A stretch of DNA of 64,000 nt from Amphiura filiformis. Taxonomy: Eukaryota > Echinodermata > Ophiuroidea > Amphilepidida > Amphiuridae. Made by a program: the position numbers and the translations under genes. Location of the stretch: positions 82,362,315 through 82,426,314 of the forward strand of contig NC_092628.1 in NCBI RefSeq assembly GCF_039555335.1, read 5' to 3'. Below, in pieces: positions 46,923-59,200 of this stretch; position 1 is the stretch's first letter; each line of letters opens with the position of its first letter. Under the pieces are notes generated by a model. The model worked only from the letters and a program-made list of their open reading frames with translations, did not search any database and was not told where the DNA came from.

Positions 46923-49355
46923 ATGAAACCCACTACATGTACATCGAGATCGGACATGTCGGAAAACTTTACAGTTCTTCAAAATATTGACTACCACAAA
47001 CCACTCCCAAGATATATGCACATTAAAGATGTATCACTTATAAACAATCCTGTTCTTGACAACTTAACTGAGAATAAAAGAAGCAAATCCAGTGATGGAC
47101 TTGCTAAAGACCAGTTAGATTTATATCTTCCAAATATGAAAGTGAAGCAAAGTGCTCTTTCATCTTCAACTGTTATAAAATCAGACGCACCTCCATTGGT
47201 TGTCTTTGTCCACGGCGGGGGCTGGAGACGCGGGGACCGTCAACAATGGAAGTACTGTCTTTCATCATACGACACCAATTTGATGCTTTTCATACTTTTC
47301 CGTTTCTATAATTTGTATCAAAATATTGGCAAAAGTTTTGCACGAAATGGCATTGCCTGTGCAGTGATCTCCTACCCTCTCTTACAACCAACATTGTGGG
47401 TGACTTTATTTGAGTTATTCACCTCATTTTGTATGTCAACTTTGCTCTTGACGATTCTCTTAACTTTGGTGATGCTATTTTTTCAACTCCTATTAACCTG
47501 GTGTTTACCACTTACAAACATCTATATTATCAACCAAATCTACATTTTTATCATCCAAATGAACTCCTTACAAAGACTCCACATTCTACCAATATGCCTC
47601 ACATTATCTCAACTTGCAATGTACTGTTTCATCAGCCTGAACATAAGTAATTATAGGAATGGGCCGCATCCAAATGGCATCCTACTCTCCGTTCCAACTG
47701 CTTTATCAACATTTGTGATATATTTCTACATCACCCAACCAACTTTTGGAACTAGCTTGTGGATGCTATCCGTAATTTTAACTGGATTTTTGCAAACAAG
47801 CATCGCAATCAATCAGATGATGTTTGTCTACAAATCGGATAATCGGTGTGAAGATCAGGTCAAATCTGTGGCGAAGAGCGTTCAATGGCTCAAATCATTT
47901 GGCCAGAAGACTGGGCAGTTTGATACTGATAAGATAGTGCTATCAGGTCATTCAGCAGGAGCACATCTTATAAATCTACTAGTATGGGATGATATATATC
48001 TAAAGGATATCCAGTTGGACAGAAGTGATATCAAGGTTGGTATTTATTTACTTAATCAATGATTAAATATCAGCACAAGTGCCAGTGGTCATTATAATTC
48101 TTTGTTTGACCTTGTCCTTGCATGTAACACCAAAGATTAAATAGAAGTAATTTCAACATGTCTTGTTTGTTTATGTTTGTAGTAATCAAACGTTCAAAAA
48201 ACATTTCAACATAAATTTTTGAAAGATCCTTGACTTTGATAAATGAAGAGCTTGGTTCCAAACACATGTTTCTGATTTACCGGTGCGATATTGCACTGGG
48301 TTGAGATGCTATACAACTGTAGGTATAGTAATTTCAGTTGGATGCACCATTACAAAGCAAACAGTGGATGGATGCACAGTAACAATACTGTGCAAGGCCT
48401 TTCGTTCCCAAATGAGAACAATAGTCTGCATATTGTTAAGCAGCATTGTTGTGGCAAATAATGGCTTGTTGGTACAACTCATTGTTGCCAATGTCAAACT
48501 TGTCAAAGTAATTGTGATTGTATCACATCGGTAAATAAGAAACATGTGGTTGTGGACTTAACATGGTTTGGAAACAAGCTCTTCATATACTAAAAACAAC
48601 TAGGGTATTGGTAACAGGAGCACAATACGTGCACTTGAGTTGACAGGTCCAAAATTACCAGTTATTACAAACATGATGTTATCAGTATGTAGCTCTGTAA
48701 ATGACAATGGGTACATGATTGTTGACAACTTCCCACAATGTAAATCTTTTCAAACAATTGAAATACCTGATGTTCTCACTCTCATGATGCTCATTTTATA
48801 GTTATTGGTTAACTGCTAAACAGTAAACACCATGACATTGGAAATAGAATATCAGAAACTTGAGTACAGACTCTATGGATCATACATATCATTCTGAGAA
48901 ATTTGCAATTAAGATGTCTCATAATCTAAAGTGTGCCTTCCATAACAAAACAATCACTGTTTTCTTCTTGAACTTCTTGTTCCTTCCAGGGCATCATCAG
49001 CCTTTCAGGAGTCCACAATCTCCACTCTCTGAGCTTTCCTCTAATCCGACAAATATATCTTGCTCCGTTTGGAAAAGACATCAAAGCATTGGAGAAACTC
49101 TCACCAGCTACACTCGTCTCAAATTGCAAATCGGAGAAAGTGCCACAATTTATGATTGTCAGTGCTGAACATGATTATGATTTTTTCAAGAAAGATGCCA
49201 CAGATTATGTTGAGAAACTAAAAACATTTGGTCACGTAGCAAAGTATGAAATAATTCCAAACTCTACACATCTATCACTACCATGGACTTTTGCATCGGA
49301 CAAAAGGACTACAACATTGGAAGAGATTTGTTTCTGCTTCGTGAAAGGACTGTAA
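46923..49355 (+). CDS. alpha/beta hydrolase with an inserted membrane region
   Basis: Exon 1 46923-48035 and exon 2 48990-49355 (donor AAG|GTTGGT, acceptor CTTCCAG, phase 0) encode 492 residues. An in-frame stop at 46896 and an acceptor at 46823 show that coding starts at ATG 46923 or 46956. The fold is that of an esterase of the hormone-sensitive-lipase/kynurenine-formamidase kind: LDLYLP at 65-70, oxyanion box HGGGW at 97-101, nucleophile GHSAG with Ser344, Asp433 in AEHDYDF and His465 in NSTHLS, so the triad is complete. Between VISYPL (about 148-153) and DQVKSVAKSVQWL (311-323), where related enzymes join directly, lie about 150 residues with roughly five or six hydrophobic spans (about 158-196, 199-212, 219-241, 252-272, 277-297). 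It is thus probably a membrane enzyme. Substrate unknown. AATAAA follows at 49560-49565. Confidence 0.85.
48243..48596. mobile_element. MITE in the hydrolase intron
   Basis: Inverted ends ATGAAGAGCTTGGTTCCAAA and TTTGGAAACAAGCTCTTCAT, followed inward by ACATGTTTCTGATTTACCG and its near complement CGGTAAATAAGAAACATGT. It fills about a third of the 954 bp intron. Confidence 0.8.
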
Positions 49356-49559
49356 TTGGCATAACCAGGGGGCTTTAGACATGTGAATGTACTGACAAAG
49401 ATCAAGATTTCACAGATTAGTGTTTTTGTAAAAGCCTGTCACATCAGTAACCCCCTACTATATAGCTTTCAGTACTATACCAGCCAAATTTTCAGAATTT
49501 CTTTATTGAGATAAATGCGCACAAAGATTGGAGCATTAGTTTCCAAAGAGATTTTCTAA

Positions 49560-49565
49560 AATAAA
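49560..49565 (+). terminator. polyadenylation signal AATAAA
   Basis: First AATAAA on the plus strand after the hydrolase stop codon, about 205 bases downstream. Use is inferred from position. Confidence 0.5.
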
Positions 49566-52506
49566 AGCTCCATCACATTCATATTGCGATTATAACATCC
49601 AACTAAAACAACCAAAATTGTGTATAGATGAGGTGACCTCAATGTTTATCAACAAAGGCAAGGAACTGGTATATCTTTCAGTTATGTTTGAGTGAACCCC
49701 ATTCAACCACTACACTGTTCAATAACCTTATTGTGCACCCGGGGCACCCATCAGACCTGGATACCCTTTCGACACGATAATGTTTTGTTATAGGAAAGAA
49801 GTGGAAACCTTTACTCACCATGCATAGAATTATACTCTTCATTAGGGTGCCCCCTTCAACACAAAATTTGTGTGCGGATTCACATAAATTGTCATTTGAA
49901 AGACCAAAACTCGAACTTGATTATACCAAGTTGGTATGCACATTTTAATTTTTGCGCGCATGCACCACTGGTATTGTGTATTATTTCCTCTGCGCGCCAC
50001 AACCCGTATCTACGTCACTACAGCTAGTGACGAATCTTCAAAAGTAAAGACATTGGAGAAGATGAAAACATTTTTTTTTGTTAACATGAAGTTCGTTGAA
50101 ACATGAAATACATTTGATCTGAGACACTATTTGTAAGTTATTCGGTAGGTCTACTCTATGGCTTTCAATACCAAAATTGATTAGCTCTTGCATCATGCAC
50201 ACATAGTCCAACGAGTAGGACCTGTTTTTTTTTAATAGCAACTATATACTCAAGACTCTGATCGCTCAAGAAAGATTAACTGCGGAAGTCCACTAACCGC
50301 CCACCCGAAAAAAATTCGGGCAGCGTGGTACGGTCACTGGACTTTCGCGATTCGTCTTTCTTGCGCCTGGTGAGATAGTGATCATAGTCTGAGCTGAGCA
50401 TAGTCTGGTAACCATGGTAACTTAAGAAAATAGATCCTACACCTGTGGCACATTTCAGCACAAAATCATTTGAAAGATCAATTTAAGACCGATATTCAAC
50501 TTCATTATGACCAAAATTAGTGCCTGATTGGCCATATTTGTGCAAATTTTCGCACGCTCTGCGCGCACTTGTTTCAGGAATTCGGGGAGGGGCGCCATTA
50601 TGTATCCTTAGCCCTGGGTGCCACAACCCCTAGCTATGCCACTGTCCTACACGTCGGACTATGCACACCCTTGGTCAGGGGCACCCAATCTACTTTCGCC
50701 CCCGGACACCCTGGGCCAAAGTTACGCCACTGCATAATATGATGCGCGCGAGGCAAAAAACAATGGAAATTGTGATGATGCATGTGCATACATGTACTGC
50801 CAGGCACTGACGTCACTCATCTATACAGTAAACGCCCAGTCAAATAAGTTGGAATCGGGTGTGCCCACAGTTGCACAGCCAATTATGGAAAACATCAATT
50901 TCCGCATGTTGCTTGAACCATCTTACATGTACTTCACTAATTTATTTCACCCTCAAGATGATTCAAACAATAGCGTACTGAGCAAAATGTCCGGGGGGGG
51001 GGGCAAAATTGCAAATCTTTCCTGCTAACTCGGTTGGAACCATAATGACTTTATTGGGGCAAATTAAAGTGTATGCAATTTTGGTTCAAAATTTGGGTTA
51101 AATTTGGTCTAAAATTGGGACAAAAAGTGTAATATTTTCCAATTGTGTCCTGGCATTTTAAGCCAGAGGAGTACCTTGCCCCCCCTACTAGTAAGCCACT
51201 GGAATCAAAATGTCAGTGGGCCAGTAAAGCATGAATACTGTACATGCTAAGTGGTGCTAATCTTTAAGACATAGAATATAAACATCCCAAATTACATTTG
51301 CAACATGTGATGATGTTGATCATACACATGTGATGTGATCAAGCAAAATCAGTCGGAAGTCGTAAATATTGATTTTGAGATATACAATGTAGCCAAACAA
51401 AGGAAGTATTTTCTTATTGTTTCCTAACAAAGGAAATATTTTCTTTTGTTTCCTATTGTTTTAGAAACTTTTTAACTGCTCATATCTTTTGAACTGGTTG
51501 TCCAAATTTAATGCGGATTTCTGCAAAGTGTAGCTTTGTAAATATTGTTCACAATATCCTATAAGGAACTAAAAATTGAATATCCAACTTCAGACTTATG
51601 ATGTTGCTTGATCACACCACACATACACACACACACACATGTAATATACCTCAATATTGTTTTATATTTAGAATTGCAAGAAACAACAATATGCTAGTAA
51701 GTTATTTACTCAGGTAAAATATATAAACTTTATTTGTAAGTTCTTGTTTACATAATATATTTCAAACGTGACTTTGTAACTGCATCAGCTGATTCACTGA
51801 TAATATAGAAATTCACTTTAGCCCTTCATGCTAAATTAAAATTAGTGACCACATCCAGTAAAGTTCCAATCCCACAAAATACTTGACATAATATAGCTGT
51901 CAGCATAATTGATGCTACATGGATACCGTATGAAACAATAAAACATTGATACTGCTGATCCACCTTGACAACATTTAATTTAGACCTGTTTTTTTGAACA
52001 AGTGAATCAAATGGATAATTCCAAATTAACCACAAATTTGGATTTCACCACATTGTTATTGCCAACAGTATCTGAACAATTTTTGACCTGGTCCACAAAA
52101 CTATTTTTTCATTATTGTGTCATTATTTCCCAATTGCAACACAATTATACAATTATATAAATTTATCGTACATGAATAATGAGAGATTTTAATCATTTGA
52201 GAATGAGGACATGATTGTAGTAGTAGTACATGTATGCTGACAACATTGAGCAGACCCATACACACAATATCGATCATGGTCAAATGATCACGACCAATGT
52301 GGAAAAACACACTTGTGTGAACCAGGTCTTCTGTCAAACCATTATCTTAACAAAATACTGTGCTAAATAAACTGGAAACAACTTATCCATGTGTCCAAAG
52401 TCTAGCACTTATGTTTACCGACCTTTATTTGACCCTGTATTAAATAAACTATAAAGACAATTTAGGAATTCTTAAGGCTGGTGTGACAACATGTACACAC
52501 TGATTA
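49566..52506. other. no gene seen
   Basis: Spacer between the hydrolase and the CoA-transferase genes. It holds a degenerate CAGTGGCG-type element at about 50634-50737 (GCCACTGTCC ... TTACGCCACTGC) and a CA run at 51605-51640. Short open frames have no domain support. Confidence 0.45.
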
Positions 52507-52686
52507 GAGGTTAATGACTATGCATCAGTTGTTTTGAGGGTATTGTGAAATATCTAAACATTGTGCTTTGGAACCAAGGAATATCCCGAGGGGCGCAGCC
52601 CCTAGGGATATTCCGAGGTCCAAAGCACAATGTTTAGATATTTCACAATACCCGAAAAATAACTGATGCAAAGTCATTTAAACCTC
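52507..52686. repeat. long hairpin
   Basis: Arms of about 85 bp: GAGGTTAATGAC, GCATCAGTT, GGGTATTGTGAAATATCTAA, ACATTGTGCTTTGGA and GGAATATCCC, each with its complement, around a GGGGCGCAGCCCC centre. Confidence 0.88.
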
Positions 52687-53397
52687 ATTCATAACCGTCG
52701 CTTTTCACTTTTTTTAAATTCAATTTACGTCACATTTTCTTCTTTTAATTTAAAAAACAGAACACAATTTTAACTTTATCTGTCGTTTTCCCTGCAAAAA
52801 ATCGAATAGCCCATTAAGGAAATACCGCTAGCGACCAATCACACTAGCACGCAATCATGCGATGTCCAAAACCCTCCTAACTGCAACAAAACCATTTAAC
52901 ATCCATCTCAGAAAGAAAACAAATGATCAACTATAAACAATAGTATATGAATGAAATTATGCAGGGGGGTAAAAATGACAATACTTGTATAAAACATTGA
53001 TGTTATATCTGACCCACTGGTGTGTTTTTTTTACAGATGAGGAGGAGTCAGGTTTGTTATCAGACTAGGTGTTTATTGGCCTTTATTGGTTTGTTAACTT
53101 ATTTACCTTTTGCTTTCCTAACACCCAGTCACATAAAACTATGTTTTAATCTAACTGCTTTGAAATCCTTCATCAGTTTTAAAAACATGTAAAATAAATA
53201 TTTTAGAAAATAAAAACTGAAACCCATTATTTATGCAAAAATTAAATTCATTTGTAAAACTTTAAAAAAGTTTTCACGATAAGACTCAGCTACATCCATG
53301 ATTATGTAATAAACATAACACTAAATAAATACTTTAGTTGTTGTGATGTAGGTAGAGATCTACATCACAAATATTGATACAAATTGTTAACTGGAAT

Positions 53398-53646
53398 CAG
53401 TGGCGTGCGCAGCACATTGAAAGTGGCAGGCCAGGTTGTTCAGTTCCCCCAAATGGAGTCTGATTAGGAGTGTACGGTGCAGGCGTAGCCCCCTGGTGGG
53501 GTACAGGGGGCTGCGCCCCCGAGCTCTGGGGTTTTAGCATTTTAAAGGGGGCAAATTTTGATGTTTTTGCACCATCCCCCAAATGACCAACAAAAGTGGG
53601 GGCCTGTGCCCCCAATGCCCCCCCCCCCTCTTTGCGCACGCCACTG
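53398..53646. mobile_element. MITE with CAGTGGCG ends, copy 2
   Basis: Ends CAGTGGCGTGCGCAGCAC and GCGCACGCCACTG. The body matches 3004-3156 and has an extra GC-rich inner hairpin (GCCCCCTGG ... GGGGGCTGCGCCCCC). Open frames here are low-complexity. Confidence 0.85.
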
Positions 53647-54642
53647 ACTGGAGTGTGCCAAACTTAACAAAGGCAAGATCCTGTCTTACGTTGGCCAAAA
53701 TGTTGGTATCGACCTATAAAACAAGTACCATTTACTTCTCAGTTTTTCTTTACACTGACTTTAAGCTCCAGCAGCTTCTACATCAAGCATTACATGATAT
53801 GTAAACAATCACACCAGGTCTCATCTTCCCTCATACATTTCAAACATAATTTATGGAAAAAAAATCCCTGTTAAAATTTTACATTAAAAATCAAAATATT
53901 TAACATACATAATTGGAGATACATTGTTCCATTTTTTGATTCATGCATTCTGCCTTGTCAAGTATGTACATGTAAATCAAATAAAAAATCCATGCAAGTT
54001 ATATAACAATAAATTATAATAAGACAAGTAATACTTGCATATCCCCCTGGATTCCTGTAAACCAGGTGATGAATATGCATGTTCATGCGGGTACTTGGAT
54101 TATTTTTCCAAGGGGATGCGAGGTTCAAGCTTCCGAACCCTTATCCATTTCCAAGGGTAAATTTACTGTAAACAGGGACCCATATCTACACAATGTTTAT
54201 GAAAATAGGGACCTATATACATGAAATTTCCGAAAACGGGCCAATATCTCAGGATTTGAGCTTAAAAATAGTAACAGCACCATGTTTTTCGCATGTAGCA
54301 CAGAATATTTTTAAGTAGAAGATCCATATCTAATTTTTCTTCAAAAAATAGACCCATGTCTGAGGATTTTTTGTGAAAAACCTACCCGTTGGAACGGCAC
54401 AAGTAGATGCACTCACCATGCAGATCTGGTGATCACGCTCTTCTTCCTACGGTGTGATTAAGAGAAAGTTGTCACTGGCAAGATAGAAGAATAAGAGTGA
54501 GAAACCTATCCTGATCAAAATCAAACATGTGCACAGAGGAATGAATGCTCTATTTACAATATTCCCCAGCCCTTATTGTCCAATGCCAGGGAGGATAAAA
54601 AAGATGCATCATGGAAAAAGGCTTATTGCTGTTTGAATGTAA

Positions 54643-55240
54643 CAATTGAATACCTGAGTGGAAAAAGGGCCCAACTCCAATTTTTAACAAAAATGAGAGT
54701 TAGACCCAGCATTTTATTACCAGCAGACTGTTCTTCCTTGTGTGTGAAAGATGAGCCAAATTCCATTTCCTAAATAGTCTTCCACATACAATTAATCATG
54801 GTTTTCATGGAAGAAAGGCCAAACTCCATGGAGTTGGGCCCTTCTTCCACATATACTGGGTTAAAGAGGAATTTTGTTCATCCATGAAATCTGCTTTTCA
54901 CTGCAATAAACTTTCTTGATAACATATTACATGCTTCTACTTGTGCAATTAATGGATAATTTCCAAATTTCTGTAGCTATTTATACACATCTGCTTACGG
55001 AACTGGCACTTATATTAGTGGAAGAAGGGCCCAACTCCAGCTCGTATTAAGACCTGTACCGTTGCCATGGAAACATCGTATATGATTTCGAATGTATGTA
55101 ATACTGTATGATCATGTATTAAAGGTCCCCTGAAGATGAAAACATCCTGCCTATAAAACTGTTCCAAATAAGTTTTTTCTTAATATCTCAAAAACAGTTT
55201 TGATGGAGTTGGGCCCTTCTTCCACTCAGGTATTCAATTG
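54643..55240. mobile_element. inverted-repeat element with repeated GGAGTTGGGCCCTTCTTCCA
   Basis: Ends CAATTGAATACCTGAGTGGA and TCCACTCAGGTATTCAATTG are exact complements. The word GGAGTTGGGCCCTTCTTCCA, or its complement, recurs near 54664, 54829, 55020 and 55205, so the element contains a set of nested smaller hairpins. Confidence 0.8.
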
Positions 55241-56152
55241 AACACTAGTGCATTCTTGATTATATAAACAAGACAAATTAAGTACAGGAGTTCTCAATAG
55301 GCAGCCTGGCCCATCGACCAATTGTGATTGGCCCTTGAACAAATGTAGAGTAAACATGACAAAACAAGGTGTATTTAGCCATCGAACACAAGTCTTTGAC
55401 ATTATTATAGCCCTCCGTGGCCTGTGAGCAAATGTAATTGAGAAGCCCTGATTTAGCCTATAATAGAGATATCACACTTTGTTACACTTCAATTCTGTAA
55501 TGTTCAGGAAGTGGCAGAAAAGCCTGAAATATCAGAAAATCTGCATTTTCCTACACTTCAGTACAGGTAAGAATTTATCCTGAAATCCTGCAAAGTACCT
55601 GAAAACTTACATCCCTGTTATGTTGCAAACGAAGTTGTTAGTGTCACTGTTCATAATATTTCTACAACACATTTGTTTGGTATGGTAAATGTATCATCAG
55701 AGCACATATCTGAACAAACATCTTAAGGTATCTGGAATGAGCGTTTTGACAGGTACCATTCCAAGCAAACACAAGTTTTTCAATATTCAAATATTGTTTA
55801 GAATTGTTTAGAATTAACTTTTATAGTCTGTCGACATCAGTGCTTACATGCAACACATTTTCTCTCCATGTATAATTGAAGCTACATTGTAAACACAACA
55901 AGACTTCAAACTGTTTAACTTCACAACAAGTACAGTGTGGACACCATACAGCTGTAATTCACCAGCATTAAGTGGATAATACTATATATGGATATGGATT
56001 CATATCATCGTAATGTAACAACAAATAAACAAGCAACATTTTTGTTAATTCTACATGTAATGATCAAACCATATGCATTTTCAGCCCAGATACAAATCAC
56101 TTGCGGTAATTCTCTGTCAAGTTGTCCTTAATGTTTAGTTCGGACATTCGGA
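55241..56152. other. no gene seen
   Basis: Downstream flank of OXCT1. TTAAGG followed by a sequence like ATCTGGAATGAGCG at 55733-55757 resembles the left end of the foldback element at 38179, so it is probably a broken copy. Confidence 0.45.
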
Positions 56153-56238
56153 TTTAATACTTAGATCAAACCTGTATATGCCACAAAGCTGTATTTCAGA
56201 ATTCCAATTCAATCTTCATTCATCAGCAGGTTGACATC

Positions 56239-59200
56239 CTAAACTTGACCCATAGGCTTGATTTCATCTGCCATGTTGAACTCGCATGCTGTTTTCTCAA
56301 CGATGTCCTCCACAGTCACACCATCTGCTAGCTCCATCAGAGTGAGACCACCGTTTTCTTTGTCAACATTGAATACACACTGACAATAAAAAGGAAATAA
56401 AACATGGTTCAATAAAAAACTGTGGGCTTAGCTTTCAAAAATACAGACTTTTTAGCCACTAAGCAGCCAAAAAAGAAGCCAAATATGCAATAAAATATTG
56501 CATAAACCATACCCTTTAAAAAAAAAAATCAGAATTTTCTGTGATTTTCAGGGTCATTTAGCCTCTCCTAGAAAAACTAGAATGTTACGGTTATAAGCTT
56601 GCATGGTTCTTGAGCCAGCGGCAATGCCTCCACCCCGGGCCTCCACCTTGACGCGCATCATCTTAACCAGGGCAATTTCCCTTGGAGCTGCAATTGATTA
56701 TGCAAATGAGCTACCAAATTAGCATATTTTGAGACAAAAACCTTCTAAAATTTGAAGACAACTAATTGCCACCCCTCCACCACGTCACATCACTATACAT
56801 CTTAACAGTTGCAAGAAATTGCACTTGCACGCTCAGACAGATGATTGGAATGACAACAGAATGATAGACAACCAGGAAACAAAATACTTCCAGTGCAAGC
56901 ATAAAAACCCCAACCAACCCAACTTGGAAAGTCTGTTCACCAGTAGAACAGTTTTTTTATGGATTTTCTTGTCGCCTTACTTACCAATTCAGTAATAATG
57001 GTGTCTACACATCTCTTGCCAGTGAGTGGCAGTGAACAGCTGTCCAATATCTTGGGGTTGCCCTTTTTGTCTGTGTGTTCCATAGTGACTACCACTTTGG
57101 TCCGTGGACTGGAAACAAGGTCCATTGCACCACCCATACCTTTGACCATTTTACCCTGTATAAAAATGATAATTGAGGATGCTAGTTTTAAAAGGTGGTC
57201 AAGTAACATTTGAGTGCAATTAAGTGGCACAGAAGATTGTAGTTTCAATGCAAGGTGGTGGTTACATCTATGCAGTTTCAATGCTTTACCACATTATTTC
57301 ACTATGAAACTTACAGGGTGTAGATAACCCTCTTGAAGCAGAAACTGACTAACTCCATTTTCATGATTTTGTGACTTAAGGGATCGGAGAGCAACATTTG
57401 CACAGTATTTTTGTGGGACCTGACAGCACATCAGACACACCAAATTACATTCTGCAAATGAGGAAATGTCCTAATATCAAATAATTTTTAATTTTTTGAA
57501 ATTCACGATATAATTCAAATTTTTGGCAAATTATTAAAAATTGGTATTTGTGACATTTAACAGGCCTCGATCTAACAATCTAATGAAATGTACTTAAAGT
57601 GTATGAAGCTGGGAGGAAAAGGCGTCCATCATTTAAAAATATTGACTTTTCATATTGAAGATAAACATTTTTTCCCAAATGCACCATGGGGAGAGAGGAA
57701 GTGCAATCTTAGTCTAGAGACGTTGCCAATTAAATTCAGACTTTCTAACCACTAGGTCACATATAATGTGTTGTATTGTCAACATGTGCTTAAAAGCATC
57801 TATGTTGCCAATACAACACAGTACACACAGATTGCAGCACAGGATACACTGAAAATCAAAGTTTGCTGAGTGCATGGTGGAATTCCATTCATCAAAGTTT
57901 GAGTTTTCCCAGTCTTATTCAATGGTTCTTACTTACCGGAATCATCCAGTTGGCAAGGTCGCCATCTTTCGACACTTCCATAGCACCTAATATGGTCAAA
58001 TCAACATGGCCCCTGAAAAGAAATAAATTTAAATTTTTACACCATTCCTACACAATTCATGTTTCACACAGTAGAGATATGCCATTTGAAACCAAACTGA
58101 ATCATTTGTAATAGCTACTCCCCTGTCTCTTAACACCCAAACAATTCTGTTTAATCTATTTCTTTTGGATTTTACTGGTAATCATCAACAGCCTGCCTGT
58201 ACCTAAAACAACTTGGATACACCAATTATATACAAATTTCCAATCAATCCAACCCCAAATATCCGACATTCAAATTACAACATACCCTCTAATCATAGCA
58301 AATGAATCATCGCTGGAAAAATAACTGGCTCCCGGTATGACGGTTACTGTCTGTTTGCCTGCATTGATAAGATCTGGATCTTGCTCACCCTTCCTTGGGA
58401 ATGGACCCTGCAGAAAATAGACACATGTTGTATGAGTCTGATGTCGATCAAAATCAAAATTCAATTTTCAATCCCATTATATGAGCCAGACTTATGCTTC
58501 CAGATATATGGCCATTTTAGTGTTGCTCAGAACAATAAAAGACAAAGGAAGTTGAATACTGGTACTTGATTATATCTCAAAATCATATTCCCGACATCCG
58601 ACTCATTTTGCTTGATTGCATCACATATTATGCCTTGCGGTTCTTGAAACAGTTAAAACATTTTAAAATTGAAATCCGCACACCACCTGTGGAATACACT
58701 ACCTTAACCTTCCACACACGGAGTGCAGATTTCAAATGCAGTTACCTGTTCAGACAGCCCCATTTGAAATTCACACTCCTGTGTGGAAGTCTTGTCTTGC
58801 AAATGGAACAGCACAATTCATGGTTCATTCACAGTGACACATTTCCCTCTAAACAGCCCATTCCTAATCCAACTATGACTAGAGTACAAGATTGTGCTGC
58901 ACAACAATTCACAGGTTTTGTGCACATCTGTACAAAATAATATTAGGTTTCCAATGCTGTGCTTACAAATGTTCAATAACTCACCAATCCTAGAACACCA
59001 TTTTCACTCTGTAGATGCACCTCAATGCCAGGTTTGATATAATTACTAGCAAGCATGGGCATGCCAATGCCAAGATTAGCTGATATTAGAATAGTCAAGA
59101 AAAATCACAAGATTCCTATATAAAATATTCATTAATTTCACGGGAGAAATGTGATACGACGGACGTAGCAGTAACTTTATTGATATTGATAATTGCTAGC

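Noticed and set aside
50276-50461. 61-codon minus-strand frame with charged residues
   Set aside because: No domain, no splice context, single short frame.
54576-54773. 65-codon frame as a gene
   Set aside because: Overlaps the left end of an inverted-repeat element; no motif.
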